A DNA stretch of 64,000 bases from DATACQ01 sp036555515 (GTDB taxonomy: Bacteria; Desulfobacterota; Binatia; UBA9968): assembly GCA_036555515.1 (NCBI GenBank), contig DATBLC010000161.1, positions 62,001-126,000 of the forward strand, in the 5' to 3' direction. Every line of letters begins with the position of its first letter. The first letter of the stretch is position 1. A model generated the notes under the pieces. It had not been told where the DNA came from and ran no database searches. It was given only the letters and a program-made list of their open reading frames with translations. Shown one piece after another: positions 24,944 through 34,143 of this stretch. A program made the position numbers and the translations under genes.

Positions 24944-26158
24944 TTACCGCGCTGGGCGTTTAGCGAGGAACATGAGCAGCAGCGATAACAAACTGACGAC
25001 GGAGAAAACGGTAAAGGCAATCGCATAGCTGTGCGTGAGATCGTATAGGAAACCCGCGACAATCGGTCCCATGAAGGTACCGATGGTCGTCACAGTCCGG
25101 CTGACGCCCTGAATCGTCGCGAACGCCTTCGTGCCGAAGTAGTCGGCGCGAATCGGCTCCTGCAAAGAGGCAAGGCCACCGTACGCAAGCGAGTAAATGA
25201 TCATGCACAACGTGAACACCATCGCCGCCGCGGTGTAACCCATCAGCAAAACGGAAAAGCTCAGCGCCACCAGCAATCCCATGATTAGTTTTCGCTTGTC
25301 CGCAAGATCGCCCAACCAGCCCATGCCAATGCGCGCCGGCGCGCCGATCAGCGCGGACACCCCGAGCAGGCTACTCGCCGCTTCCGTGCTCCATCCCCGA
25401 TCCACGAGTAAAATAACGAAGTGCACCGAAACACCTTCGGTAACCATGTGGCGCAACGCCATCGCCACGGAGAGAAACCAAAAAGCCCTGAGCTGCAACA
25501 CTTCTTTTAAGGTAAACTGCGGGTCTAAAGATCTGCGGGCTGTCGATGCTTCTGCGGCTTTAGTTGCCGACGAGAACTCCGCCTCTGTTTCTTCCGCCCG
25601 TGCGATCCTATTGATCAGGTAGGCAAGCGGCAGGCTCGTGGCTAAGAGCATGCAGCCCGAGACCACTGCGGCCGTGCGCCAGCCCCACCCGACGATCATC
25701 GCGCCGACCAATGGCACCAGCGCGCCGGACAATCCCGGGCCCATGCGAAAAATGCCGAACGCAAAGCTCCGTCGCTCGCGAAAAATCTTTGCAATCAGCA
25801 AGCTGATCGGCATGTGATAACCGAGGCTCGAACCGAGCACGATGCCCAAAACGATGGCGGCGTAGAGAGTCGGCAACGAATCGACGAAACTGAGGGAGAT
25901 AAAACCTAGAAAACAGATGACGATGCCGATGAACATTATTCGCCGTGGCCCCACGCGATCGACGAAATAGCCTTCGATGGGACCCAAGAGACCGGATTCG
26001 ATCCGCGCCAGCGAAAACGCTCCCGAGATGGCCGTCCGGCTCCAGCCGAACTCACGCTCGAAGGAAGGAAAGAACGCGCTCAGGCCGAAATAGGCGAAAC
26101 CCGTATTCACGGCATGGGTGATGCAGCCAAAGATAACCAGCCACCATTTACGGTCCAT
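24944..26158 (-). CDS. MFS transporter, monocarboxylate/oxalate-type
   Basis: A 404-residue permease with about 12 transmembrane segments. The N-terminal half shows FGLSAFFPSFEREFGWSRTA and the loop-2/3 signature GYFVDRVGPRRIMFIG; the second half shows GWLGDLADKRKLIMGL. The FFPSFEREFGWSR motif resembles the OxlT/MCT-like MFS group, which moves small organic acids. It lies 86 bases upstream of the alcohol dehydrogenase on the same strand and could share its promoter. It is divergent from the CPA2 antiporter. Confidence 0.9.
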   Translation of the reverse strand: MDRKWWLVIFGCITHAVNTGFAYFGLSAFFPSFEREFGWSRTAISGAFSLARIESGLLGPIEGYFVDRVGPRRIMFIGIVICFLGFISLSFVDSLPTLYAAIVLGIVLGSSLGYHMPISLLIAKIFRERRSFAFGIFRMGPGLSGALVPLVGAMIVGWGWRTAAVVSGCMLLATSLPLAYLINRIARAEETEAEFSSATKAAEASTARRSLDPQFTLKEVLQLRAFWFLSVAMALRHMVTEGVSVHFVILLVDRGWSTEAASSLLGVSALIGAPARIGMGWLGDLADKRKLIMGLLVALSFSVLLMGYTAAAMVFTLCMIIYSLAYGGLASLQEPIRADYFGTKAFATIQGVSRTVTTIGTFMGPIVAGFLYDLTHSYAIAFTVFSVVSLLSLLLMFLAKRPAR

Positions 26159-26485
26159 GCAAAAATATCTCCGAAGTTAAAGCAAAGAATGCTCCGTGAA
26201 ATTGGGATCGGTGCAGAGTAGCGCAAACGCACCAGGCGGGAAAGTATGCAAGCCGCGGATGAGCCTTGGATCAAACCAACTTCGCCCGGCGGAATTTCGC
26301 CGCAAAAGTTGCGAGCTTAATGTTTTCAATGTAGCTTGGCTCAATCACGCATTATCCTTGAGCCGTACCACCTCAATTTGACCGGTTGTTTCGATTGACA
26401 ACCGCCGCGCGCCCTTGACGCGAAAGTTCGAGGGAACCGCCCTTGCGCGCAGATGGGCAGAACCCAAGAATAGGGAGCAAAGAGC
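26159..26485. other. Intergenic stretch between divergent transporters
   Basis: No gene and no clear promoter pair. AGGGAG at 26472-26477 serves as the ribosome site for the GTG start of the antiporter. The frames reading into this stretch from the minus strand show no homology. Confidence 0.5.
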
Positions 26486-28204
26486 GTGCCGCATAGCGTG
26501 AGCTTAATCACGACAATCGCCGCTGCTCTGGGGCTTGCACTCGTCCTAGGCTTTATCGCTGCGCGCCTCAAGCTGCCGCCGCTGGTCGGTTACCTGATTG
26601 CCGGCATTATCCTCGGCCCCGCTACGCCCGGCTTCGTCGCCGACATCGAGCTATCGGGACAGCTCGCCGAGATCGGCGTCATGCTCTTGATGTTCGGCGT
26701 CGGCTTGCATTTTTCTCTCAACGATCTGTTAGCGGTTCGCCACATCGCCTTACCCGGCGCCGTCGTCCAGATCGTCGTGGCTACATTGCTCGGCGCCAGT
26801 GTTGCTGCGCTCTGGGGCTGGAGTCTTTCTGCTGGGGTCGTCTTCGGCCTCGCTCTTTCCGTGGCCAGCACGGTGGTGCTCCTCAGGGCGCTGGAAAGTC
26901 GGGGAGTTCTGGAGACTGTCAACGGCCGCATCGCCATCGGATGGCTAATTGTTGAAGACCTCGTGACGGTCTTGGTACTGGTATTACTGCCGCCACTGTC
27001 TCTGTATCTTGGCGGCGGCGCGGCGCCCCTTGCGGATGGAGCCGCGGATCGTGGTTTACTTATCACGGTCGCACTCACCCTCGGTCAAGTCTCGGTTTTC
27101 ATCCTCCTCATGCTGGTCGTCGGCCGGCGGGTCTTCCCAGCCCTGCTCTGGCAGGTCGCTCGCGCCGGCTCGCGCGAACTTTTCACTTTGTGCGTCATCG
27201 CCGCCGCCGTCGGCATCGCCTATGGTTCCGCCGCGCTGTTCGGCGTCTCCTTCGCTCTCGGCGCCTTTTTCGCCGGCGTGGTCATGAGCGAGTCGCCTCT
27301 AAGCTACCGTGCGGCGGAAGAATCTCTGCCGTTCAGGGACGCATTCTCGGTTCTGTTTTTCGTTTCGGTGGGCATGCTCTTCGACCCCCAAGTACTGGTT
27401 CGCGAACCGTTCCATGTATTTGTAGTCGTGTTAATCATAGTCTTGGGCAAGTCGCTGGCCGCCTTTTTTCTCGTCTTGCTGTTTCGCTATCCGCTCAACA
27501 CGGCGCTTACGGTATCGGCGAGCCTGGCGCAGATCGGCGAGTTTTCCTTTATTCTGACCGGACTGGGACTTTCCCTTGGACTTCTGCCGATCGAAGGCCA
27601 GAGCCTTATTCTCGCCGGGGCGATCATCTCGATCGCCTTGAATCCTCTGGTGTTTCACGCCATCGAGCCGGCACAGGCCTGGATTCGTTCGCGTTCCAAG
27701 CTCGCCCAGGCCCTGGAACGCCCCGATGATCCGCTCGCGGCGCTGCCAATGACCGTCGATCTCAAGCGCCTTACCGGACAGGTCGTGCTGGTCGGCTACG
27801 GCCGCGTTGGCCGGCGCATCGGCGAGGCGCTTGCGGCAAAGGGCATCTCGTTTGTCGTCGCCGAAGAAAATCGCGAGATCGTCGAACGGCTGCGCGCGCG
27901 CGATGTGCCGGCGGTCTCCGGCGATGCCTCCGATCCCGCTGTTCTCATTCAAGCCCATATTCACCGTGCGCGCATGCTGGTGATCGCCACCCCGGACACA
28001 CTCAAGGTGCGCCGCATGATCGAGGTCGCGCGCACCGTCAACCCGCGCATTGAGACGGTCGTGCGGACGCATAGCGAGGAAGAAGCCGGTCTCCTCGAAA
28101 AGGAAAACGCCGGCAAGGTATTTTTCGGCGAGCACGAACTCGCCGTCGCCATGACGGATCACGTGATCGAGCGTTACGCAGCGGCGACGGAAAACGGTCA
28201 TTAA
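26486..28204 (+). CDS. CPA2-family monovalent cation:proton antiporter with TrkA-N domain (YbaL/Kef-like)
   Basis: A 572-residue inner-membrane protein exchanging potassium or sodium for protons. Residues about 5-390 hold some twelve segments with the CPA2 blocks PPLVGYLIAGIILGPATPGF and GIAYGSAALFGVSFALGAFF (the F-A-L-G-A-F-x-A-G core). Residues about 415-530 form a TrkA-N regulatory Rossmann domain (VVLVGYGRVGRRIGEAL, acidic AEEN end of strand 2), which binds NAD(H). No TrkA-C is apparent. The start is a GTG with AGGGAG eight bases before it. The length and layout fit YbaL more than KefB/C. Confidence 0.92.
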   Translation: MPHSVSLITTIAAALGLALVLGFIAARLKLPPLVGYLIAGIILGPATPGFVADIELSGQLAEIGVMLLMFGVGLHFSLNDLLAVRHIALPGAVVQIVVATLLGASVAALWGWSLSAGVVFGLALSVASTVVLLRALESRGVLETVNGRIAIGWLIVEDLVTVLVLVLLPPLSLYLGGGAAPLADGAADRGLLITVALTLGQVSVFILLMLVVGRRVFPALLWQVARAGSRELFTLCVIAAAVGIAYGSAALFGVSFALGAFFAGVVMSESPLSYRAAEESLPFRDAFSVLFFVSVGMLFDPQVLVREPFHVFVVVLIIVLGKSLAAFFLVLLFRYPLNTALTVSASLAQIGEFSFILTGLGLSLGLLPIEGQSLILAGAIISIALNPLVFHAIEPAQAWIRSRSKLAQALERPDDPLAALPMTVDLKRLTGQVVLVGYGRVGRRIGEALAAKGISFVVAEENREIVERLRARDVPAVSGDASDPAVLIQAHIHRARMLVIATPDTLKVRRMIEVARTVNPRIETVVRTHSEEEAGLLEKENAGKVFFGEHELAVAMTDHVIERYAAATENGH

Positions 28205-28307
28205 CCACCGTTCAAAACGTTGAAGCCGTTTAAATCGTATTGAACCATGATCATTGTGACAGGGTGATTTTGCCACGTTGTAGATCGGCCAAGCGGCTAA
28301 TGCTACC

Positions 28308-29657
28308 TTGGGTTATGTCACAACCGGTGGGCTCCAAACGCCATTCCATACGCTACCCACTTTGCTTGCCTTGATGATTGCCATGCGCACGGCTGGATCT
28401 GGCTCATCCTCATTTGCGCCATCGCCTGGCGGAGAAACGGCGCTGCTCAAGCATGCCCGCGCGATCCACGAAAGGGTCCTCATCCTCGACACCCATGTGG
28501 ATTTTGCGCCTGCCAATCTCGTCGGCCAGGCCAATTACAGCCGGCGCCTCGACACCCAGTTCGACCTGCCAAAAATGATCGAAGGGGGCCTCGATGCGGT
28601 GTTCCTTGTCGTTTACGTCGGCCAGACAAGGGAGAGTCAGAATCCGGACGCCCTCAAACCCGCTGGTTACGAGCGCGCCTACAACGCGGCGGTCGAGAAG
28701 TTCGACGCGATTCACCGTTTCGTTGGCGAGATCGCGCCGGATCAGATACAGCTGGCCTTGACCTCCGGCGACGTGCGGCGCATACAGGCCGAGGGTAAAA
28801 AGGCCGCTCTGGTGGGCGTTGAGAACGGCTATCCCATCGGCACGAACATCGGCCGGGTTGAAGAGTTCTATGAGCGGGGCGCGCGTTATCTCTCGCTGGC
28901 GCACAACGGCCACAACCAGCTCGCGGATTCGCACACCGGGGAGCGCGACGGTTGGAAATGGAATGGCGTTTCGCCCCTCGGCAATCAGATGATCGCCGAG
29001 ATGAATCGGCTTGGAATCATGGTCGATGTCTCCCACGCGTCCAAGCAATCGATGATGCAAACGGCGGCGCTGTCGAAAGCCCCGATCATCGCGTCGCACT
29101 CCGCGGCGCGCGCCCTCTGCGACGTGAGCCGCAATATAGACGATGAACAACTTCTCGCGCTCCAGAAAAACGGCGGCGTCGTTCAGATCGTCGCCTATGG
29201 CGATTTCATCAAGCGGGCAAAACCGGATTCCCCCGAACGTAGCGCGGCGCTGGCGGCGCTAAGACAACAATGCAACCTGCCCGAGCCCAACTCCCCGCGC
29301 CAGCGCACGCTCTTTCAAGCGGCCCTGAGCCAAATGTCACCGGAGCACCGCGCCGCATATCAAGAGAAACTCGCGGCCATCGACGACCAGTATCCTGGCG
29401 ATCCGCCCGCCTCGGTCAAAGACTTCGTCGATCACGTCGACTATGCCGTGAAATTATTAGGCATCGACCATGCCGGTATCGCCTCGGACTTTGATGGTGG
29501 CGGCGGCGTGACTGGCTGGAACGACGCCAGCGAAACTTTCAACGTGACGTTAGAGCTTGCCCGCCGCGGCTATACGGAAGCGCAGATCGAAAAACTCTGG
29601 GGTGGCAACCTGCTCAGGGTGATGGACGAAGTCCAGCGCATCGCGCGCGAACTGTAG
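28308..29657 (+). CDS. Membrane dipeptidase, peptidase family M19
   Basis: A zinc dipeptidase of up to 449 residues. Metal and active-site elements seen are DTHVDFAP (H-x-D), Glu in VGVENGYPIG, His in SHSAARALCD with the nearby VDVSHASK, and Asp in SDFDGGGGVTGW. The exact start is unclear. The frame opens with TTG 28308, whereas an ATG at 28374 would remove the hydrophobic segment. A basic n-region (KRHSIRY) is encoded in another frame from ATG 28315 and would join the hydrophobic TLPTLLALMIAM into a good signal peptide if one base were missing near 28355. A 3' fragment of a related gene lies at 32533-32690. Confidence 0.9.
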   Translation: MGYVTTGGLQTPFHTLPTLLALMIAMRTAGSGSSSFAPSPGGETALLKHARAIHERVLILDTHVDFAPANLVGQANYSRRLDTQFDLPKMIEGGLDAVFLVVYVGQTRESQNPDALKPAGYERAYNAAVEKFDAIHRFVGEIAPDQIQLALTSGDVRRIQAEGKKAALVGVENGYPIGTNIGRVEEFYERGARYLSLAHNGHNQLADSHTGERDGWKWNGVSPLGNQMIAEMNRLGIMVDVSHASKQSMMQTAALSKAPIIASHSAARALCDVSRNIDDEQLLALQKNGGVVQIVAYGDFIKRAKPDSPERSAALAALRQQCNLPEPNSPRQRTLFQAALSQMSPEHRAAYQEKLAAIDDQYPGDPPASVKDFVDHVDYAVKLLGIDHAGIASDFDGGGGVTGWNDASETFNVTLELARRGYTEAQIEKLWGGNLLRVMDEVQRIAREL

Positions 29658-30072
29658 AAATAATCTCAGCAGCTAAGGTGAACGCGATGGTTGAAAGGAA
29701 TCTCATTCCTCGCAAATATGAAAACCATAAAGATCTCCACAAACGCGAAACTATTACTAATGAGCTCGTTATTTAGAGACTATGTCGCTAGTGCGACCGA
29801 GAGGCGAGCCCTTCCGATCGCGGTCAATGGTTCTCTGCCTTGCCGGCCACCACATCGTCCTATCCATAGGTGGAAATGCCCGCCGGCAGGGCCTGAAAAC
29901 AACCTTTGCGCTCCTGTGCCCGCGCTCTCCAGGTCTCACCCCTCGGCCGCTGTTTGGTTACTCAATTGTGGACTCTTTAATAACTCGCTGCTTAAGGAAG
30001 ACCAAGAATTCATTTTAGGCAAGATTGACGACTTCAATCGGGCAGTTGCGGAAACCAGCGAGAGAGAGTTGG
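29658..30072. other. Intergenic stretch without a supported gene
   Basis: A 133-codon frame (29691-30092) crosses the stretch but has the composition of noise. A 29-codon frame from ATG 29689 (MVERNLIPRKYENHKDLHKR at its start) looks more protein-like and may be the remnant of a gene. Nothing can be assigned. Confidence 0.4.
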
Positions 30073-30990
30073 ATGATGAGTCAAATACTTAAAGACAAAG
30101 TGGCGTTGGTCGCGGGGGCAACGCGCGGCGCGGGCCGCGGTATCGCAGTCGAACTTGGCGCGGCTGGAGCCACGGTGTACTGCACCGGCCGCACGACGCG
30201 CACGCAGCGTTCCGAATTAAACCGGCCCGAAACGATTGAAGAGACGGCCGAGCTGGTACAGCATGCTGGCGGCCAAGGCATCGCCGTGCAAGCCGATCAT
30301 TTGGACCCGGCTCAAGTGCAAGCGCTGGTGGCGCGTATCGAGTCCGAGCAAAGCCGCCTGGATGTCCTGGTCAACAATGTGTGGGGCGCGGATTTTTTGA
30401 TCGAGTGGAACGTGCCGGTGTGGGAGCACTCGCTGGAAAACGGCCTGCGCATGCTGCGGCTCGCCATCGACACGCATATCATCACCAGCCACTTCGCACT
30501 ACCGCTCCTAATCAAGAATCCGGGCGGAATGGTCGTCGAAATGACGGACGGCACCGCCGAATACAACAATGCAAACTATCGGTTGTCGATGTTCTATGAT
30601 CTCGCCAAGACCTCGGTCATTCGCATGGCCTGGGCGCAGGCGCGAGAGCTTCGGTCCCATCGGTGCGCCGCCGTTGCCTTGACTGCCGGCTGGATACGTT
30701 CCGAGCAGATGTTGGATAACTACGGTGTTAGTGAAGCCAACTGGCGTGATGCCATCGCGAAGCAACCGCACTTCGTCATCACCGAAACGCCACGGTACGT
30801 CGGCCGTGTCGTCGCCGCCCTGGCAGCAGATCCCGAGGTGGCGCGCTGGAGCGGTCAGTCTCTGTCGAGTGGCCAGCTCGCAAAGGTCTATGGCATCACC
30901 GATCTGGATGGATCTCAGCCCGATGCGTGGCGCTACGTTCCTGAGGTTCAGGATGCCGGCAAACCAGCCGATGCGACTGGGTACAGGTAA
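30073..30990 (+). CDS. Short-chain dehydrogenase/reductase (DHRS1-like SDR)
   Basis: A 305-residue NAD(P)-dependent oxidoreductase. The cofactor motif is AGATRGAGRGIA near residue 14, followed by Arg in TGRTTRTQ, which favours NADPH. LDVLVNNVWG is the N-N-x-G strand. The catalytic Tyr-x3-Lys is YDLAK in SMFYDLAKTSV; the usual Ser position is near VVEMTDG. The C-terminus extends beyond the classical 250 residues, as in the DHRS1 group. ATG 30073 is chosen because homology begins there; 30076 is equally possible. The gene stands alone and the substrate is unknown. Confidence 0.9.
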   Translation: MMSQILKDKVALVAGATRGAGRGIAVELGAAGATVYCTGRTTRTQRSELNRPETIEETAELVQHAGGQGIAVQADHLDPAQVQALVARIESEQSRLDVLVNNVWGADFLIEWNVPVWEHSLENGLRMLRLAIDTHIITSHFALPLLIKNPGGMVVEMTDGTAEYNNANYRLSMFYDLAKTSVIRMAWAQARELRSHRCAAVALTAGWIRSEQMLDNYGVSEANWRDAIAKQPHFVITETPRYVGRVVAALAADPEVARWSGQSLSSGQLAKVYGITDLDGSQPDAWRYVPEVQDAGKPADATGYR

Positions 30991-31311
30991 TGCAGCCCGC
31001 CCAAAGGTGTGCAGCCGACCACTTCCAGCACCGGCTGAACCTAGCCGTTGGACGGTTGCTGCGACCATCATTCCGAAAAACATGGGAACCTCCATTCCAC
31101 ATATTGGTCGATCCAAACGATGCAGTGTTAGTGCGCGCCCGTTTTGCGGGTCGCATTTACCGTGAAACTTCCAGGTGCTATCGAACTAGTTGACGGCGGC
31201 GGAAGCTGAAGATTATTGTCGCTATGCTTTTCTTGCGCGGAAAAAATCGAAGAGTTCCAGGATACCCCGTGTAACGAACCCATTCACATTAACTTAAAAG
31301 GAGAATCAATT
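30991..31311. other. Intergenic stretch, upstream region of the MetE-like gene
   Basis: No supported gene. AAAAGGAG at 31297-31304 is the ribosome site for the next gene. I see no promoter or riboswitch-like structure that can be defended. Confidence 0.45.
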
Positions 31312-32475
31312 ATGAAGCGAAGCACGGATCGGATTCTCACCACTCACTGCGGCAGTTTGGCGCGGCCCACGGACCTGCTCGACTTGATGAAGGCAAAAAT
31401 CAACGGCGAAATCTACGACGAGAACGCTTACGCCCAGCGGGTTCGCAGCGCGGTAGCGGAGATTGTTCGCAAACAGGTTGACTGTGGGATCGACGTCGTA
31501 GCGGACGGCGAGCAGGGAAAGCCGGGGTTTTTCGCCTACGTGCGCGAGCGCCTCAGCGGCTTTGAAGTGAAGACGCTGAAACCGGGCGCGTGGCAGCAAT
31601 GGGCGGCGGAAGTGGCCGCCTTCCCGGAGTACTATGAACAATACTTCAGCCGGCGCATGATGGGCGGGAGCATCGCGCGGCGCACGCCGATGGTATGCAC
31701 CGGGCCGGTCGAGTATCGTGGGCAAGAAGCGATCCGCAAAGACATTGACAATCTCAAGGCCGCGCTAACTGGCTTGAACCCCGAAGAAACGTTCATGCCC
31801 GCCGTGGCGCCCAGCGGCGTCGGCGCCAACGAGTACTACGGCAGCGACGAGGAGTACTTGCAAGCGGTTGGCGAGGCCCTGCGCACGGAGTACCAGGCGA
31901 TTGTTGCGGCGGGCTTCGTCCTACAGATCGACGATCCGTGGTTAACTGAAGTGCACAGCCAGGATCCATCGTTGAGTCTAGCCGAGCGGCAAAAGATCGC
32001 CGAAAGATCCATCGAAGCGCTCAACCACGCGCTACGCGGCATCCCGACGGAAAAAATCCGCTTCCACACCTGCTACGGCATCAACGAGGGGCCGCGTGTC
32101 CACGACGCGCCGCTAAAAGACATCGTCGACCTGATTTTGAAAGTGAATGCCGGCGCCTATGCCTTCGAGGCCGCCAATGCGCGCCACGAGCACGAGTATC
32201 ACGTCTGGGAAACCGTAAAATTGCCCGAGGGCAAGGTATTGATACCCGGCGTAATCACGCACGCGAGCAACATCGTCGAGCACCCGGAACTCATTGCCGA
32301 GCGCATCCTGCGCTATGCGAAGTTAGTCGGCCGGGAAAACGTCATCGCCGGGAGCGACTGTGGTTTTTCCTCCCAGGCGACTTACAATCCCGAAGTCCAT
32401 CCAAAGATCGTGTGGGCGAAATTTAACGCCATGGCCGAAGGCGCCCGGCTGGCAACCAAGCAGCTCTGGGGGTGA
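31312..32475 (+). CDS. Cobalamin-independent methionine synthase II family protein (MetE C-terminal-like)
   Basis: A 387-residue TIM-barrel protein related to the catalytic half of MetE. It shows TTHCGSLARPTDLLD at the N-terminus, His-x-Cys in RFHTCYGINEG and a late Cys in GSDCGFSSQ, together the zinc ligands used to activate a thiol. The usual N-terminal half of MetE is absent, as in methyltransferases for other thiols and in epoxyalkane:coenzyme M transferase. True methionine synthesis is therefore not assured. ATG 31312 has a strong AAAAGGAG; the frame is open from 31216 without homology. No methionine genes are nearby. Confidence 0.88.
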   Translation: MKRSTDRILTTHCGSLARPTDLLDLMKAKINGEIYDENAYAQRVRSAVAEIVRKQVDCGIDVVADGEQGKPGFFAYVRERLSGFEVKTLKPGAWQQWAAEVAAFPEYYEQYFSRRMMGGSIARRTPMVCTGPVEYRGQEAIRKDIDNLKAALTGLNPEETFMPAVAPSGVGANEYYGSDEEYLQAVGEALRTEYQAIVAAGFVLQIDDPWLTEVHSQDPSLSLAERQKIAERSIEALNHALRGIPTEKIRFHTCYGINEGPRVHDAPLKDIVDLILKVNAGAYAFEAANARHEHEYHVWETVKLPEGKVLIPGVITHASNIVEHPELIAERILRYAKLVGRENVIAGSDCGFSSQATYNPEVHPKIVWAKFNAMAEGARLATKQLWG

Positions 32476-32532
32476 CTGGCCCCCGGAAAAGTAACACTCC
32501 CTATCACACTGCTCACCGTTGATTTGGTCTTT

Positions 32533-32690
32533 GGCGTGACCGGTTGGAACGACGCCAGTGAAACCTTCAACGTTACGCTGGAGCTTGTCCGGCGCTGCTA
32601 TACCGAAGGACAGATTGAAAAGTTCCGGGGCGGCAACCTGCTCAGTGTGATGGACGAGTCCAGCGCATCGCGCAGGAAGAACGAAAGTAA
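32533..32690 (+). pseudogene. 3' fragment of a second M19 dipeptidase gene
   Basis: The translation GVTGWNDASETFNVTLELVR and onward copies the last about 50 residues of the dipeptidase encoded at 28308-29657, at roughly 80 % identity. One base is missing after VMDE; the shifted frame restores VQRIAQEERK and a stop at 32688-32690. Everything upstream of the GVTGW motif is gone. The divergence shows that this is a remnant of another paralogue, not a recent copy. It lies between the MetE-like gene and the integrase remnant. Confidence 0.85.
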
Positions 32691-32713
32691 CTTCGCCTTC
32701 CATTCAGGTTTAC

Positions 32714-32730
32714 GTCCGCGAAACGCGGAC
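32714..32730. repeat. Perfect hairpin upstream of the integrase remnant
   Basis: GTCCGCG-AAA-CGCGGAC, a 7-base-pair stem with a 3-base loop and no following T-run. It lies between the dipeptidase fragment and the integrase and may mark a rearrangement point. Confidence 0.6.
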
Positions 32731-32896
32731 ATTCACCGCGCGGTTGACTACTGAATTTATTTCCAGTATATGGACGCTTACCCCGTGGGCTTCGCACCAG
32801 GCTTCTGAGGAAGTTGTATGAACGCGAAAGGTCCAATCCACTTGCAAGCGTCTTTTCTCTGAACCCTGAACGGCGCCGCCTACAGGAGGAGACAAC

Positions 32897-33643
32897 ATGG
32901 AAAGCGCCAAGATATACCAACTGAACAGAAATCGTTTCGAAGGCAGCGCAACGGTCGTTGCACCGGCAACGCCGCCGAAACCCAAGCTCCTTGATCAAGT
33001 CCGCCAGGCAATTCGCACGCGCCACTATAGCTAGATGACGGAGAAAGCCTACGTTGGGTGGATCAAAAGATTTATCTTCTTCCACAACAAGCGTCATCCC
33101 GCAGAGATGGGAGAGGCGGAGATCGGACGGTTCTTTTCAAGCCTTGCGACCGAATCTCATGTTAGTGCCTCGACTCAGAACCAAGCGCTCAACGCCCTTT
33201 TTTTTCTTTACCAAGAAATCCTACACCTCAAGATTGGGTTTATCGACGGAGTGATTCGCGCGCAAAGGCCGAAGCGACTGCCTGTTGTTTTAACAAAGAG
33301 TGAAGTCACAAAGATTCTTGGCAGTTTGAACGGGACGCCTTGGATAATGACAATGTTGCTTTACGGTGCCGGGCTGCGACTCATGGAATGTTGCCGGTTA
33401 CGGGTCAAGGATATCGACTTTTCTCAGAACCAAATCGTGGTGCGCGCCGGCAAAGGCAATAAAGACCGCCATACGATGCTTCCCGCCGCCGTGAAAAACG
33501 TGCGGTACAAACATCTTCAGGATGTCAGGAGACTGCACGAAGAAGATTTGCAAAAAGGATTGGGGCGTGTTGTCCTGCCCAACGCTCTGGACAGAAAATA
33601 TCCGAACGCGGATAAGGAATGGGGATGGCAGTTCAGAACATAA
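32897..33643 (+). pseudogene. intI: Integron-type tyrosine recombinase (IntI-like), interrupted and truncated
   Basis: A good AGGAGGA site (32884-32890) precedes ATG 32897. The frame reads to KPKLLDQVRQAIRTRHYS and meets TAG at 33032-33034, where homologues continue without a break into TEKAYVGWIKRFIFFHNKRH, so the stop interrupts the SAM-like core-binding domain. The catalytic domain starts normally (LPVVLTKSEVTKIL, first catalytic Arg in YGAGLRLMECCRLRVKD). The segment after DRHTMLPAAV, up to YPNADKEWGWQF, matches the extra helix region special to integron integrases. The gene then ends at 33643, so the H-x-x-R, second Arg and Tyr nucleophile are missing. It cannot recombine DNA. Confidence 0.88.
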
Positions 33644-33644
33644 G

Positions 33645-33991
33645 ATGGGCGAGACACCCTTAAAAATTGAAGTGGAGCAAATCGACGACAAACTAGAGAT
33701 GATTAGCGGGACATTTCCTGGGGTGAGGTTCAATGATTTGGCGACAGCTATGGAGACCCGTTACGGGAAACCCACCTCTTCTAAGCTTGTCGTTTATCAG
33801 AGTGGTTACAGCGCAAAGTTCGAATATCCGCAACACACCCGGGTAGGCAAAAACATTCAGATATCGATTGGGCAAGCGCCGTTACCGGGAGAGATACGTT
33901 GGGGCTGCTTAGGTATACTACAAGCAAATACCTTGCGCGCGTCTTAGCCGATGAAAAGCGAAAGGTGAATAAGGCGGCAAAGGACTTGTAA
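33645..33991 (+). pseudogene. Small cassette-like ORF, frameshifted near its 3' end
   Basis: ATG 33645 opens MGETPLKIEVEQIDDKLEMI, with a recognisable core ATAMETRYGKPTSSKLVVYQ; the frame runs to a stop at 33947. The +1-type neighbour frame carries a much more protein-like tail (TSKYLARVLADEKRKVNKAA, stop at 33989-33991), so one base is probably lost or gained near 33900-33915. The restored product of about 115 residues resembles small hypothetical proteins that I know only as uncharacterised. It begins two bases after the integrase remnant and is followed, after 88 bases, by the attC-like site. Confidence 0.6.
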
Positions 33992-34079
33992 GTAGGCCCG
34001 TGTAATTATTAGGGACTACAAAAAAAAGGGCGCTCGTGCCACGTAAACTGAAAACAAAAGCAAGTTCAATTTTGGCGGT

Positions 34080-34132
34080 TGCCCAACCAACACCTTGACC
34101 CGACTCGGGCAGGTCAGCCTAGGCGTTGGGCA
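34080..34132 (+). other. attC-like imperfect palindrome (integron cassette recombination site)
   Basis: TGCCCAAC (34080-34087) and GTTGGGCA (34125-34132) are exact inverted complements and match the attC simple sites RYYYAAC and GTTRRRY. Inside them TGACC (34096-34100) pairs with GGTCA (34112-34116), and CCCG-ACT-CGGG (34099-34109) can form a terminal hairpin. The spacers between outer and inner boxes do not pair well, as expected of attC bulges. Total length 53 bases is within the attC range. Its position, 3' of a small ORF and close to an integron integrase remnant, supports the reading. A covariance search is needed for proof. Confidence 0.62.
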
Positions 34133-34143
34133 TTGGTGACGTG

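Noticed and set aside
29691..30092. A 133-codon plus-strand frame before the SDR gene
   Set aside because: Composition is noise-like and it overlaps the SDR start in another frame.
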